Source: Halobacillus sp. A5
GTDB taxonomy: Bacteria; Bacillota; Bacilli; Bacillales; Halobacillaceae
Direction of reading: 5' to 3'
NCBI RefSeq assembly: GCF_024189315.1
Contig: NZ_JAIZEO010000001.1
Coordinates: 186,001 to 250,000 of the forward strand
Length of the DNA: 64,000 nt
In this document: in pieces, positions 1 to 8,466 of the stretch
Layout: each line of letters starts with the position of its first letter
How positions within the stretch are numbered: the stretch's first letter is position 1
Notes under the pieces: model-generated
Databases searched by the model: none
Seen by the model: the letters and a program-made list of their open reading frames with translations, nothing else
Told to the model about the DNA's origin: nothing
Translations under genes and position numbers: made by a program

Positions 1-123
1 CTGCCAGATGTTGAGTCAGTCCAGGTTAAAGTAGACGGGGTTGAGGAAGTATTAAATGAAGCAGGTGAAGTAATCAGTGAGCCCGTCACGTTAAATGATG
101 TAACGGAAGTACAAGGCTTATAA
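1..123 (+). CDS. gerM: GerM family protein, C-terminal end (partial)
   Basis: The open frame entering from the left edge reads forty residues ending in VTEVQGL and stops at the TAA at 121-123. The tail (VKVDGVEEVL, then SEPVTLNDV) looks like the end of a GerMN-type domain. GerM is a sporulation and germination lipoprotein, and it sits directly upstream of rph in Bacillus, which matches here. A terminator follows at once. The identification rests on position more than on the short tail itself, so it is moderately confident. Confidence 0.65.
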   Translation: MPDVESVQVKVDGVEEVLNEAGEVISEPVTLNDVTEVQGL

Positions 124-135
124 TATTTACAACGC

Positions 136-168
136 GAGCCACTCTATTACAGTAGTGGCTCTTTTTTT
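136..168 (+). terminator. Rho-independent terminator after gerM
   Basis: AGCCACT (137-143) pairs with AGTGGCT (154-160) and is followed by a run of seven T. It separates gerM from rph. Confidence 0.85.
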
Positions 169-240
169 GATTCTGTAAACAGAAGACAGATTGTGTTAAG
201 ATGAGCAAGGATATACCTTGTTAATTAGGAGGAAGCGTCG

Positions 241-1008
241 ATGAGAAATGATCAAAGAGAAAATAATGATTTAAGAAAAATAACTATAGAAACCGATTAT
301 GTCAAACACCCTGAAGGTTCTGTGTTAATCAGCTTTGGAGATACAAAAGTTATTTGTAACGCCAGTGTGGAGGATCGTGTGCCCCCGTTTCTAAGAAACC
401 AGGGTAAAGGATGGATTACAGCAGAGTACGCGATGCTGCCGAGAGCAACGGAGCAGCGGAACATAAGAGAATCATCTAAAGGTAAGGTATCAGGGCGTAC
501 GATGGAAATTCAGCGTCTGATCGGCCGTGCCCTTCGTGCAGTAGTAGATCTGGACAAAATTGGGGAACGAACCCTGTGGGTGGATTGTGATGTGATTCAG
601 GCTGACGGAGGTACGCGTACAGCATCGATTACCGGAGCATTTGTAGCGGTCGTATTAGCCTTTGGCAAATTAGTAGAAAAAGGAACGATTAAAGAGCTCC
701 CGATCCAAGATTATTTAACCGCCATTTCAGTAGGAGTACTGGAAAATGAGCAGGAAATTCTAGACCTTTGCTATGAGGAAGACAGCAAAGCAGAGGTTGA
801 TATGAATGTTGTTATGACAGGGAAAGGCGAGTTTGTTGAACTCCAAGGGACTGGGGAAGAAGCAACATTTTCGATGACCCAGCTGCAAAAGATGCTTTTA
901 CTGGCTGAACATGGGGTAAATGAGTTAGTGGAACTACAAAAAGAAGCCATAGGAAAATGGGCTGAAGTGATCGACAAAAAATTATCCTCGAGCACAGCAG
1001 GTGAATAA
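241..1008 (+). CDS. rph: Ribonuclease PH
   Basis: Phosphate-dependent 3'-5' exoribonuclease that trims tRNA 3' ends in the cytoplasm. At 255 residues it has normal family length. The N-terminus MRNDQREN fits the usual MRxDGR start, and the family blocks [25 protein letters not shown] and [17 protein letters not shown] follow, with [19 protein letters not shown] in the middle. The ATG is preceded by TTAGGAGG. The gene is first in a unit with rdgB and ysnB, with rdgB starting 2 bases after its stop, as in B. subtilis. Confidence 0.97.
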   Translation: MRNDQRENNDLRKITIETDYVKHPEGSVLISFGDTKVICNASVEDRVPPFLRNQGKGWITAEYAMLPRATEQRNIRESSKGKVSGRTMEIQRLIGRALRAVVDLDKIGERTLWVDCDVIQADGGTRTASITGAFVAVVLAFGKLVEKGTIKELPIQDYLTAISVGVLENEQEILDLCYEEDSKAEVDMNVVMTGKGEFVELQGTGEEATFSMTQLQKMLLLAEHGVNELVELQKEAIGKWAEVIDKKLSSSTAGE

Positions 1009-1010
1009 AA

Positions 1011-1607
1011 ATGAAAGAACTCGTAGTCGCCACAAAAAATAAAGGAAAAGCTGAAGAATTTCGTGTGATGTTTTCTGGGTATGGAATTGAGGTAAAATCA
1101 TTATTAGATTTCCCGGAAGCTGTGCAGGACATTGTAGAAGATGGGACAACATTTGAAGAAAATGCAATCATTAAAGCAGAGGCCATTGCTGCTGAGTATG
1201 ATATACCCGTTGCCGCAGATGACTCTGGGTTGGAAGTGGATGCTTTAGATGGAAGGCCCGGTATATTTTCTGCCCGTTATGCAGGCGAAGAAAAAAACGA
1301 TCAAAAAAACCTTGAGAAAGTACTTACAGAATTAAAAGGTGTACCAGCAGGTGAACGTACAGCAAGGTTCGTATGTGCCGTAGCCGTAGCTCGGCCGGGT
1401 CACAAAACATTTGTGAAAAGAGGAACGTGTGAGGGAACTATTGCAGAGTCTCCCCGGGGTACAGAGGGATTTGGGTACGATCCAATATTTATTCCGACCG
1501 GATCTGACCGTACAATGGCCGAGCATTCATCAGAAGAGAAGAATTCAATCAGCCACCGAAAGAATGCCATCCTGGAGATTGAACAATGGCTGCAACAATT
1601 ATCTTAA
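1011..1607 (+). CDS. rdgB: XTP/dITP diphosphatase (RdgB/HAM1 family)
   Basis: Hydrolyses non-canonical purine triphosphates (ITP, dITP, XTP) to monophosphates, keeping them out of DNA and RNA. The 198-residue protein has the N-terminal VVATKNKGKAEEF substrate loop, the metal-binding DDSGLEVDALDGRPGI block and the C-terminal GFGYDPIFIP and SHRKNA motifs. An AGGTGA ribosome-binding site lies inside the end of rph, so translation is probably coupled. The B. subtilis orthologue is ysnA. Confidence 0.96.
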   Translation: MKELVVATKNKGKAEEFRVMFSGYGIEVKSLLDFPEAVQDIVEDGTTFEENAIIKAEAIAAEYDIPVAADDSGLEVDALDGRPGIFSARYAGEEKNDQKNLEKVLTELKGVPAGERTARFVCAVAVARPGHKTFVKRGTCEGTIAESPRGTEGFGYDPIFIPTGSDRTMAEHSSEEKNSISHRKNAILEIEQWLQQLS

Positions 1608-1619
1608 GAGGTGAAGACG

Positions 1620-2144
1620 ATGCCGAAAGTATTAATAGTAAGTGATACGCACGGACTTACAAATGAAGTGATTGAAATAAAACAGCGTCACCCGGATGCT
1701 GATGCCATGATTCACTGCGGAGATTCCGAGCTGAGTCTGGACTCTAATGAGTTGCAAGGTTTTTACTATGCCAAAGGAAATTGTGACTTCGAGGCAGAAA
1801 TGGAGGAGGAACAAGTTTTTTCTGTAGGGGACTTAACATTCTTAGTAGTCCACGGTCACCTGCACCAAATCAAATCTACCCTTATGCCTTTATCCTACAG
1901 AGCTGAAGAAGCAGGAGCATCTATTGCATGCTTCGGGCATTCCCATATGGCAGGGGCTGAAAAAATAAATAACAAGCTGTTCATTAATCCTGGAAGTGCT
2001 CATCTTCCAAGGGATCGGAAAGAACCGACATATGCAATCCTGGAATGGGAGAACTTAGACAAAGTCCATTTACAGTTCTATCATGTGAATGGAGATCCCA
2101 TGCCCGAGCTTCACCTGGAAACAACACTTACAGCAGAAGATTAA
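1620..2144 (+). CDS. ysnB: YfcE/YsnB-type metallophosphoesterase
   Basis: Small calcineurin-like phosphodiesterase. The metal-binding blocks are VSDTHG near the N-terminus, HCGDSE, the asparagine in GNCD, then HGH and GHSH, ending with NPGS. The physiological substrate is not known from sequence. The open frame extends to a GTG at 1611, but that GTG is part of the AAGAGGTG ribosome-binding site. The ATG at 1620, six bases downstream, gives 174 residues and the usual MPKVLIVSDTHG start. It is third in the rph unit. Confidence 0.9.
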   Translation: MPKVLIVSDTHGLTNEVIEIKQRHPDADAMIHCGDSELSLDSNELQGFYYAKGNCDFEAEMEEEQVFSVGDLTFLVVHGHLHQIKSTLMPLSYRAEEAGASIACFGHSHMAGAEKINNKLFINPGSAHLPRDRKEPTYAILEWENLDKVHLQFYHVNGDPMPELHLETTLTAED

Positions 2145-2238
2145 ATTCTTTGCTGTAAGGTTGTTGACAAAAGGGACGATAATTTATATACTTATTCTTG
2201 TCCGAAAAAACAGGGACTTACATAACTAACGCTTTAAT

Positions 2239-2312
2239 GCGGGTGTAGTTTAATGGTAAAACCTCAGCCTTCCAAGCTGATGACGAGGGTTCGATTCCCT
2301 TCACCCGCTCCA
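2239..2312 (+). tRNA. tRNA-Gly (anticodon TCC)
   Basis: The acceptor stem GCGGGTG pairs with CACCCGC. The anticodon loop has TCC at 2271-2273, the T loop is GGTTCGATTCC, and the CCA end is encoded at 2310-2312. Confidence 0.96.
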
Positions 2313-2365
2313 TATTCTGTTCCAGCAGGTTCAGATGGTTGGAATTGAAACAAAATAAATGCAAT

Positions 2366-2439
2366 GTCCCAGTAGCTCAGCTGGATAGAGCAACAGCCTT
2401 CTAAGCTGTGGGTCGCAGGTTCGAATCCTGCCTGGGACG
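2366..2439 (+). tRNA. tRNA-Arg (anticodon TCT)
   Basis: The acceptor stem GTCCCAG pairs with CTGGGAC. The anticodon TCT is at 2400-2402 and the T arm is GCAGGTTCGAATCCTGC. The 3' CCA is not encoded. It lies 53 bases after tRNA-Gly and probably shares its transcript. Confidence 0.95.
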
Positions 2440-2446
2440 CTAAACC

Positions 2447-2492
2447 AAAAAACGCTGAATCTCTTGTGTGTCAAGGGAGTCAGCGTTTTTTG
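2447..2492 (+). terminator. Terminator of the tRNA pair
   Basis: AACGCTGA (from 2451) pairs with TCAGCGTT, with an inner CTCTTG/CAAGGGAG helix, followed by six T. Confidence 0.9.
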
Positions 2493-3156
2493 TTCTGTAG
2501 GTTTGAGGTTGTAAAAGCCCCAATATGTTTTTTGGAGCTGAATTGGGGCAGGATTTTAATTTTTATGATATTTTATGGGAAGAAGATAAGAGGTAAGACC
2601 CTAAACCTTTATTAATAACTTGAGGTTATAGGGGCTAACTCAATTCAAGAAAATGTATAAATGCTATGCATTTTCTTCTGTAGTTTTAGAATTGATAATT
2701 CTGAGCTGGATATTGAAAAATATAATATGAAGCATCATATAATTATAACCTCGGAAGCAATTTTTGAAAGACTTAGCAGTTACACCCCGAAAGTAGCGAT
2801 TAATAAAAGGTTGAAGAAGTCTAATATTAAGGTAATTACGTTCCGGTGAAGGTGATTTGGATGTATGGTTAATAGTAGTTTATTGTATGGATCAACAAGT
2901 GATAGCAGAAATAATTATCATTTTATACGATAATTGTGGTGTTACATTTTATGCATTACTATAATGAAGAAACTTGATTCTTAGAGTATGGGGCAGAATT
3001 TTATTATTTCTGCCTCAATTCTTTTATTCAAAATTAGTCATTATACCTTATGTATATTATTAACTAAACGCTAACCCCCTTTATCCCTACACTAACTCAT
3101 GTTTCCCCCTGGACTGCATATAGTGTAAGAAGAGCTTGTACTAAGGGGAATGTCAT
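2493..3156. other. Gene-poor gap after the tRNA genes
   Basis: About 660 AT-rich bases with no convincing gene. There are two hairpins: GCCCCAAT (2517-2524) with ATTGGGGC (2542-2549), and GGCAGAA (2992-2998) with TTTCTGCC (3007-3014) before a T-rich stretch. A 62-codon frame at 2661-2849 has no ribosome-binding site and matches nothing I recognise; it may be a relic. Gaps next to tRNA genes are common integration sites, but I see no direct repeat of the tRNA 3' end here. Confidence 0.5.
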
Positions 3157-3759
3157 GTGAGAACCCTATGGAAAAAAACGATCGCTATTTTAATTGGAAG
3201 TGTATTGTTAGCCGTCGGCATTAATTTGTTTCTTATTCCAGACCAGGTTCTGGATGGAGGGGTCATTGGGTTGGGACTGATCGCAAACTACATATGGGAC
3301 ATTCAAGTTGGGTTTACAATTATTTGTATCAGTCTTCCCATATTTGCACTGGCCTGGTTTCATTTCCGTTCCTACTTTTTTAATAGCTTACACGGATTAT
3401 TGGTTTCCTCCTTGTTAATAGATGTTCTAAGTTCTATTAGAGGCTATCATTTCAATCTTGATCCAGCGCTTAGCTCCGTAATCGGGGGAGCATTAGTGGG
3501 AGGCGGGATAGGTTATATGCTTCGGCATCAGACAAGCACTGGAGGAACGGATCTGCTGGCACAAATGATTGCAACCCTGCTGCACATTAATGTAGGGTTT
3601 GTTATATTGTTTATTGATTTAGCTGTGATCCTGGCGGGAGGATATTTGTTCTCCGCTGAAACATTGCTGCTATCGATAATCACGATCATAAGTGTAGCGT
3701 TATCAACAATGCTGTTAACATCATCGCGTTTTTTACCTTTGTTATCTAATTTGGACTAG
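3157..3759 (+). CDS. YitT family membrane protein (short form)
   Basis: A 200-residue hydrophobic protein with about five or six membrane segments. The start is GTG with AAGGGG upstream, because the overlapping ATG at 3155 runs into TGA. The blocks GINLFLIPDQVLDGGVIG and RHQTSTGGTDLLAQM are hallmarks of the YitT/DUF161 family. The usual C-terminal DUF2179 domain (family length near 280) is absent, so this is a short paralogue. Function is unknown; a transporter role is sometimes suggested for the family. It stands alone with no operon partners. Confidence 0.85.
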   Translation: MRTLWKKTIAILIGSVLLAVGINLFLIPDQVLDGGVIGLGLIANYIWDIQVGFTIICISLPIFALAWFHFRSYFFNSLHGLLVSSLLIDVLSSIRGYHFNLDPALSSVIGGALVGGGIGYMLRHQTSTGGTDLLAQMIATLLHINVGFVILFIDLAVILAGGYLFSAETLLLSIITIISVALSTMLLTSSRFLPLLSNLD

Positions 3760-3795
3760 CTATAGTATGGAGTGAAATGTAGGAGTATTGTGTGC

Positions 3796-3801
3796 TATAA
3801 T
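3796..3801 (+). promoter_or_regulatory. Extended -10 promoter candidate
   Basis: TATAAT at 3796-3801 in the context TGTGCTATAAT. No good -35 is visible. It would drive transcription through the micro-ORF region that follows. Confidence 0.35.
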
Positions 3802-3828
3802 TGCCGCAATACATACGAACAATGGCGC

Positions 3829-3891
3829 ATGCGCCGTGGTACCTTCTACATGCATAAGCAAAACGGCTGGAGGAAGGCGGATTGCTTATGA
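3829..3891 (+). CDS. Possible 20-residue micro-ORF
   Basis: ATG at 3829 opens MRRGTFYMHKQNGWRKADCL, strongly basic, and ends in a TGA overlapping the next micro-ORF by four bases (ATGA). It lies 28 bases downstream of an extended -10 box but has no clear ribosome-binding site. The region is more GC-rich than its surroundings. It may instead be a structured RNA: ATAAGCAA near 3853-3862 can pair with TTGCTTAT at 3882-3889. I do not recognise the peptide. Confidence 0.2.
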   Translation: MRRGTFYMHKQNGWRKADCL

Positions 3892-3953
3892 TGCGAGTGT
3901 CTGGACGCTTACGCCGAATGTCGCTATATAAGGTGAATTTATCTCCGGGTTGA
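3888..3953 (+). CDS. Possible 21-residue basic micro-ORF
   Basis: The start overlaps the preceding micro-ORF stop as ATGA. The peptide begins MMRVSGRLRRMSLYK, with four Arg and one Lys in its first fifteen residues. GGAGGAAGGCGG lies 7 to 14 bases upstream and could serve as a ribosome-binding site. There is no family match I can name. Confidence is low because 21 codons can arise by chance. Confidence 0.22.
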   Translation: MMRVSGRLRRMSLYKVNLSPG

Positions 3954-3974
3954 AGTATATAATTCCTGGCACAT

Positions 3975-4004
3975 AAAAAAAGAGGCGCCGCAGCGGACGC
4001 CTCT
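3975..4004 (-). terminator. Strong terminator on the minus strand
   Basis: Read on the minus strand, AGAGGCG pairs with CGCCTCT around a GC-rich loop and is followed by seven T (the A run at 3975-3981). On the plus strand the T tail is poor. There is no annotated minus-strand gene to its right, which implies a non-coding transcript. Confidence 0.8.
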
Positions 4005-4075
4005 TCTCTATATTTATTAGGGGGAGGTACGTTAACATGTTTCGATGTGAGGTGGGAAATTACGGGTGTATATTA
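3975..4075 (-). ncRNA. Candidate C-rich small RNA
   Basis: On the minus strand, a stretch of about 100 bases ends at the strong terminator at 3975-4004 and carries the unpaired C-rich motifs CCCACCTC and ACCTCCCCC (near 4045-4058 and 4020-4028). The second is complementary to Shine-Dalgarno sequence. This layout (short RNA, C-rich loops, intrinsic terminator) resembles Gram-positive sRNAs such as RoxS/RsaE and FsrA. A promoter is uncertain: TTGATG (4107-4112, minus) lies 18 bases from GAGAAT (4083-4088). This is inference from sequence only. Confidence 0.35.
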
Positions 4076-4138
4076 ACATTTAATTCTCACAGATTTCGTT
4101 TAAAGTCATCAATTTTGGGGAGAATGGTGAGGGATTAG
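4037..4138 (+). CDS. Possible 33-residue small ORF
   Basis: The ATG at 4037 follows GGGGGAGG with eight to nine bases spacing. The frame reads 33 residues (begins MFRCEVGNYGC, contains HRFRLKSS) to TAG at 4136. It could be a leader peptide for the TPR gene 20 bases downstream. It could equally be chance, because the apparent ribosome-binding site is also the complement of the C-rich sRNA motif. It is not recognised as a known family. Confidence 0.22.
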   Translation: MFRCEVGNYGCILTFNSHRFRLKSSILGRMVRD

Positions 4139-4158
4139 AAAATTAGGAAGGGTGTCTT

Positions 4159-5142
4159 ATGGAAAAACACAACGGGGATATTGTATTGTTCCCAAAATGG
4201 AGATCGACATTAGAAAATACTGGTTTTGAAGCAGTGAAAGAGAAAAGGTATAAAGATGCAGTAGAGAGCTTTGTGCCTCTGGTTGAGCATGATGTAGCCA
4301 CCCACGAGGTAATTACAGGTTTATTGATGAGCTGGATAGAAACAGGTCACTTCTCAGAGGCCGAAGATCTGTGTCAGGAACAAATGAAGTCTGAAGAAGA
4401 CCATTACTACCAATACCTACATATATACATCACTTTGCTTTTTCAGACAAATCGTTATCAGGAATTAATTGATCTGCTCGATGAGGTGTTAGAAACAGAA
4501 GACGTCCCTCACCAAAACCGAACGCAGTTATGGCAGATGTACGAGGTAGCAAAAAAGCTGTTGCAAGATGTACATAAGAAGGAAAGCGATCGTTTGTTGA
4601 AGGACTTGATAGAAGCGGTTAATAACGAGGATTTACAAAAACAATGGACTGCAGTAAATCAATTAAGAAAGCAGCCTCTTCCAGCGGATGTAGAACCCTT
4701 TAAAAATTGGCTGACTGATACAGCTGTCCATCCGATTATTAAAACGGGGCTGATTCTCTGGTTGAGGGATGAAGGGTTCACAGATAAAGTACTCATTGCT
4801 AAATTTGGCCATCAGATCGAAGTGACCCCTTCAAAGCTGAACAGTTTTCAGTCAGACTATATTATCCAGCAGATAAGAATGAGACTTGGTTCCGTAGAGC
4901 AGAGCAATCCAACGATGTTTCAAATGATTAACAGTTTATTAGACCACTATTGTTATGTGCGTTATCCACTCTTTCCATTGGAAGAGGAAGTAGACGCTAT
5001 TGTTACCGCTCTAAAGCAGTTAGGTCATAACTATCTTCAACTTCCTTTTGAAGGGGAAGCTTCAGTTTCTGAAGTAGAGAAGTATAAGGAAGAAATTGAA
5101 CTTTGTGAGCAGCATTATATAATTTTAGTAGGGGAACAGTGA
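4159..5142 (+). CDS. ysoA: TPR-repeat protein, YsoA-like
   Basis: A 327-residue soluble, acidic, helical protein. Repeated helix pairs such as YKDAVESFVPLVEH, GHFSEAEDLCQEQM and NRYQELIDLLDEVLE fit tetratricopeptide repeats, probably a protein-interaction scaffold. No enzyme motif is visible. It lies immediately upstream of tig, where B. subtilis has ysoA, and that is the main support for the name. The ATG follows AGGAAGG. Function is unknown. Confidence 0.8.
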   Translation: MEKHNGDIVLFPKWRSTLENTGFEAVKEKRYKDAVESFVPLVEHDVATHEVITGLLMSWIETGHFSEAEDLCQEQMKSEEDHYYQYLHIYITLLFQTNRYQELIDLLDEVLETEDVPHQNRTQLWQMYEVAKKLLQDVHKKESDRLLKDLIEAVNNEDLQKQWTAVNQLRKQPLPADVEPFKNWLTDTAVHPIIKTGLILWLRDEGFTDKVLIAKFGHQIEVTPSKLNSFQSDYIIQQIRMRLGSVEQSNPTMFQMINSLLDHYCYVRYPLFPLEEEVDAIVTALKQLGHNYLQLPFEGEASVSEVEKYKEEIELCEQHYIILVGEQ

Positions 5143-5183
5143 GTGTTACCAAAGAGATTTTTGCTTCAGATACAGGACTATTG

Positions 5184-5211
5184 TTGAAAGCACGATACAT
5201 TATGTTATAAT
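5184..5211 (+). promoter_or_regulatory. Sigma-A promoter of tig
   Basis: TTGAAA (5184-5189), 16-base spacer, TATAAT (5206-5211). It gives a leader of about 95 bases before the tig start. Confidence 0.75.
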
Positions 5212-5313
5212 ATAGTGGTTGCATATGAGATTCGTTGTAAATAGAATCATAGAAACGAGTAATCGATCGTCGATTGACGAGCAGGAAATTATAGATGTTG
5301 GAGGGAATTTTTT

Positions 5314-6600
5314 ATGTCAGCAAAGTGGGAAAAGAAAGAAGGTAATCAGGGGACACTTACTGTAGAAGTGCCTGCTGAAGATTTTAACAAAGCATTGGAT
5401 GAAGCGTTTAAAAAAGTAGTGAAACAGGTTCAGGTGCCAGGATTCCGTAAGGGGAAAGTACCACGTAAGCTTTTTGAACAGCGTTTTGGCGTTGAATCAC
5501 TTTATCAGGATGCCATTGATATTGTACTTCCTAAAGCATACTCTGATGCGGTTGAAGAAACTGGGATTGAACCGGTGGACCGCCCTGAAGTAGACGTAGA
5601 GCAGATTGAAAAAGGACAGCCGCTTGTATTTACTGCAGACGTAATTGTTAAACCTGAAGTGGAGCTTGGCGACTATAAGGGTCTTACGTATGAAGTACAG
5701 AGTACAGAGGTTACAGATGAAGACATTGAGAATGAGCTTAAGCAGCAGCAGGAGCGTCAGGCGGAGCTGGTCGTAAAAGAAGAAGGAACAGTGGAAGACG
5801 GCGATACTGTAGTAATGGATTTCGAAGGTTTCGTAGATGGAGAGGCGTTCGAAGGCGGACAAGCTGACAACTACTCACTCGAAATCGGTTCTGGTTCATT
5901 CATTCCAGGCTTCGAAGAACAGCTTGTAGGCAAAGCACCTGGCGAGGAAGCAGATGTTCAGGTAACGTTCCCTGAAGAATATCATGCAGAAGATCTTGCT
6001 GGTAAAGAGGCTACGTTCAAAGTTAAAATTCATGAAGTGAAAGGAAAAGAACTTCCTGAACTTGATGATGAGTTTGCTAAAGATGTAGATGAAGAAGTTG
6101 AATCTATAGATGAACTTAAGAAGAAAACCCGTGAACGCTTAGAAGAGCAGAAGAAAACAGATGCTGAGAATCAAAAGCGTGATACTCTAGTTCAAAAAGC
6201 TTCTGAGAATGCTCAAGTTGAAATTCCGCAGGCGATGGTTGATACTGAACTTGATCGTATGGTGAGTGAATTTGAACAGCGTCTTCAAATGCAGGGAATG
6301 ACTAAAGACATGTACTTCCAATTTACTGGGCAGGACGAAGATGCTTTACGTGAGCAGATGCAGGAAGATGCAAGCAAGCGCGTGAAGACAAACCTTACTC
6401 TTGAAGCGATTGCTGAAGCTGAAAATGTTGAAGCTACTGAAGAAGATATAAATGCAGAGCTTGAGAATATGGCTTCTATGTACCAGACAGATGTAGCACA
6501 GCTGACACAGATGCTTGGCGGCAACACAGATATGGTGAAGGAAGACCTTAAAGTACGTAAAGCAATTGACGTTCTGGCTGAAAACAGTAAAGCTGAATAA
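5314..6600 (+). CDS. tig: Trigger factor (ribosome-associated chaperone, peptidyl-prolyl isomerase)
   Basis: Binds nascent chains at the ribosome exit. The 428-residue protein has the usual three parts: an N-terminal ribosome-binding domain with the signature [17 protein letters not shown] near residues 44-60, a central FKBP-like isomerase domain ([20 protein letters not shown], then [11 protein letters not shown]), and a C-terminal helical chaperone domain. It is very acidic. It has its own sigma-A promoter and sits upstream of clpX as in most Firmicutes. Confidence 0.97.
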   Translation: MSAKWEKKEGNQGTLTVEVPAEDFNKALDEAFKKVVKQVQVPGFRKGKVPRKLFEQRFGVESLYQDAIDIVLPKAYSDAVEETGIEPVDRPEVDVEQIEKGQPLVFTADVIVKPEVELGDYKGLTYEVQSTEVTDEDIENELKQQQERQAELVVKEEGTVEDGDTVVMDFEGFVDGEAFEGGQADNYSLEIGSGSFIPGFEEQLVGKAPGEEADVQVTFPEEYHAEDLAGKEATFKVKIHEVKGKELPELDDEFAKDVDEEVESIDELKKKTRERLEEQKKTDAENQKRDTLVQKASENAQVEIPQAMVDTELDRMVSEFEQRLQMQGMTKDMYFQFTGQDEDALREQMQEDASKRVKTNLTLEAIAEAENVEATEEDINAELENMASMYQTDVAQLTQMLGGNTDMVKEDLKVRKAIDVLAENSKAE

Positions 6601-6606
6601 TTAGTT

Positions 6607-6658
6607 TAGAAGGCAAGGGGCAAAAAAACGCTCCTTGTCTTCTCCTATATTTTTCAAT
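6607..6658 (+). terminator. Probable terminator after tig
   Basis: AGAAGGCAAGG pairs with CCTTGTCTTCT (one mismatch) around an A-rich loop, followed by TATATTTTTC. The T tail is imperfect. Confidence 0.6.
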
Positions 6659-6902
6659 TCTTAGGTAAGATGAATGATCCCATCTTGTTTTTACATATAC
6701 TAATGATGTACCTATCGTTTGACTTATGATTGAGATGTCTACATAATGAGGATGATGTAATAGTAATCGCACACCTCTATATAGGTATTGCTTTTTTGTT
6801 TTTCGTTAATCTGGTATGATGGGCAAAAGACACGAATGCACAGCAGCCAAGATTGATTTTGCAGTCGCAGCTATTGCGTCATTTTATAAAGGGGTGAATG
6901 GT

Positions 6903-8180
6903 ATGTTTAAATTTAATGAAGAAAAAGGACAGCTTAAATGCTCATTTTGCGGAAAAAGCCAAGAACAGGTTCGTAAGTTAGTAGCTGGTCCTGGAGTTTA
7001 TATATGTGATGAATGTATAGAATTATGTACTGAAATCGTTGAAGAAGAGCTCGGAAATGAAGAGGAAGTGGAATTTAAAGAAGTTCCTAAGCCTCAGGAA
7101 ATCCGCAGCATATTAAACGATTATGTTATTGGGCAGGATCAGGCTAAGAAGAATTTATCAGTGGCTGTTTACAACCATTATAAGCGAATTAATGCTGGTG
7201 TGAAGAATGATGATGTTGAGCTTGCGAAGAGTAACATTCTTATGCTTGGACCAACAGGAAGCGGTAAAACGTTACTCGCTCAAACACTTGCTCGTATTCT
7301 GAACGTTCCTTTCGCTATTGCTGATGCCACTTCATTAACTGAAGCGGGCTACGTTGGAGAGGATGTAGAAAATATCCTTCTTAAGCTGATTCAAGCGGCA
7401 GATTATGATGTAGAAAAAGCTGAAAAAGGAATTATTTATATCGATGAAATCGATAAAGTTGCGCGTAAATCTGAAAATCCTTCGATCACTCGTGATGTTT
7501 CAGGGGAGGGTGTTCAGCAGGCCTTGCTTAAGATCCTCGAAGGAACGCAGGCCAGCGTTCCACCGCAGGGTGGAAGGAAACATCCTCATCAAGAATTTAT
7601 TCAAATCGATACGACAAATGTCTTGTTTGTCGTAGGCGGTGCATTTGATGGAATTGAGCAGATTATTAAACGCCGTTTAGGTAAAAAAGTCATTGGTTTT
7701 GGGGCCGGTCAAACTGATGTAGACGCTGAGAAGAGTGAATTGTTAACAAAAGTTCTTCCTGAAGACTTGTTAAGCTATGGATTAATTCCGGAATTCATCG
7801 GACGTCTGCCGGTCATTGGCAGTCTGGAACAGCTGGATGAGGAAGCACTGGTAGAAATTCTGACAGCTCCTAAGAATGCACTTGTAAAACAATATCAGAA
7901 GCTGCTTCAGATCGACCATGTAGAATTAGAGTTTGAAGAGGAGGCCCTTCGTGAAATTGCTAAGCTTGCAATTGAACGCAAAACAGGTGCCCGCGGACTT
8001 CGTTCTATTATTGAAGGCATAATGCTTGATGTTATGTATGAACTGCCTTCTCGTGATGATATAGAGAAATGCATTATTACGAAGGAAACTGTTACAGAAG
8101 AGAACAGTTATCCTAAACTGGTTCTGACAGATGGAACTGTGGAAGATGAGAATAAAGAAACCCCTAAAGAAAGTGCTTAA
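6903..8180 (+). CDS. clpX: ATP-dependent Clp protease ATP-binding subunit ClpX
   Basis: Hexameric AAA+ unfoldase that feeds substrates to ClpP. The start chosen is the ATG at 6903 behind AAAGGGGTGA, giving [13 protein letters not shown] and 425 residues; an open extension to 6816 has no ribosome-binding site. The zinc domain has Cys13, Cys16, Cys35 and Cys38. Walker A is GPTGSGKT, Walker B is IIYIDEID, and the ClpP-docking IGF loop is VIGFGAG. A weak extended -10 (TATGAT) lies at 6813-6818. A terminator follows. Confidence 0.97.
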   Translation: MFKFNEEKGQLKCSFCGKSQEQVRKLVAGPGVYICDECIELCTEIVEEELGNEEEVEFKEVPKPQEIRSILNDYVIGQDQAKKNLSVAVYNHYKRINAGVKNDDVELAKSNILMLGPTGSGKTLLAQTLARILNVPFAIADATSLTEAGYVGEDVENILLKLIQAADYDVEKAEKGIIYIDEIDKVARKSENPSITRDVSGEGVQQALLKILEGTQASVPPQGGRKHPHQEFIQIDTTNVLFVVGGAFDGIEQIIKRRLGKKVIGFGAGQTDVDAEKSELLTKVLPEDLLSYGLIPEFIGRLPVIGSLEQLDEEALVEILTAPKNALVKQYQKLLQIDHVELEFEEEALREIAKLAIERKTGARGLRSIIEGIMLDVMYELPSRDDIEKCIITKETVTEENSYPKLVLTDGTVEDENKETPKESA

Positions 8181-8216
8181 TTAGCCCGCATTTAGGCAAT
8201 TTAATCTTTATTTTAT

Positions 8217-8256
8217 AAACCGCGCTGCGAATAATTTGTAGCGCGGTTTCTGTTGT
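8217..8256 (+). terminator. Terminator after clpX
   Basis: AACCGCGCTgc pairs with gTAGCGCGGTT, followed by a T-rich tail. The remaining 210 bases to lonA hold no gene; lonB, found here in B. subtilis, is absent. Confidence 0.75.
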
Positions 8257-8466
8257 CGTTATAATAAAATTATTTTGGGTGAACAGTAAGGAGCCTTCTT
8301 TTTTTACATATCATTTGTTTTTAGCATGATTAGTTGCGTCGTGTTTATAATAAAACTAAGCTTCTGTAAGAAAAACGCGGGCTTTTTGCCTATTCCTTAC
8401 GTTTTACTTTCTCATAAGATTTCTATATGATTAACTTACAATTCGCATTATTTGGAGGTGCACACA

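Noticed and set aside
2661-2849. 62-codon open frame after the tRNA genes
   Set aside because: No ribosome-binding site, AT-rich, no recognisable motif. Kept only as part of the gap description.
4021-4158. Minus-strand protein gene served by the terminator at 3975-4004
   Set aside because: No minus-strand frame of useful length with a start signal; a non-coding RNA fits better.
6816-6902. 29-codon N-terminal extension of ClpX
   Set aside because: No ribosome-binding site; the ATG at 6903 has AAAGGGGTGA and gives the normal zinc-domain start.
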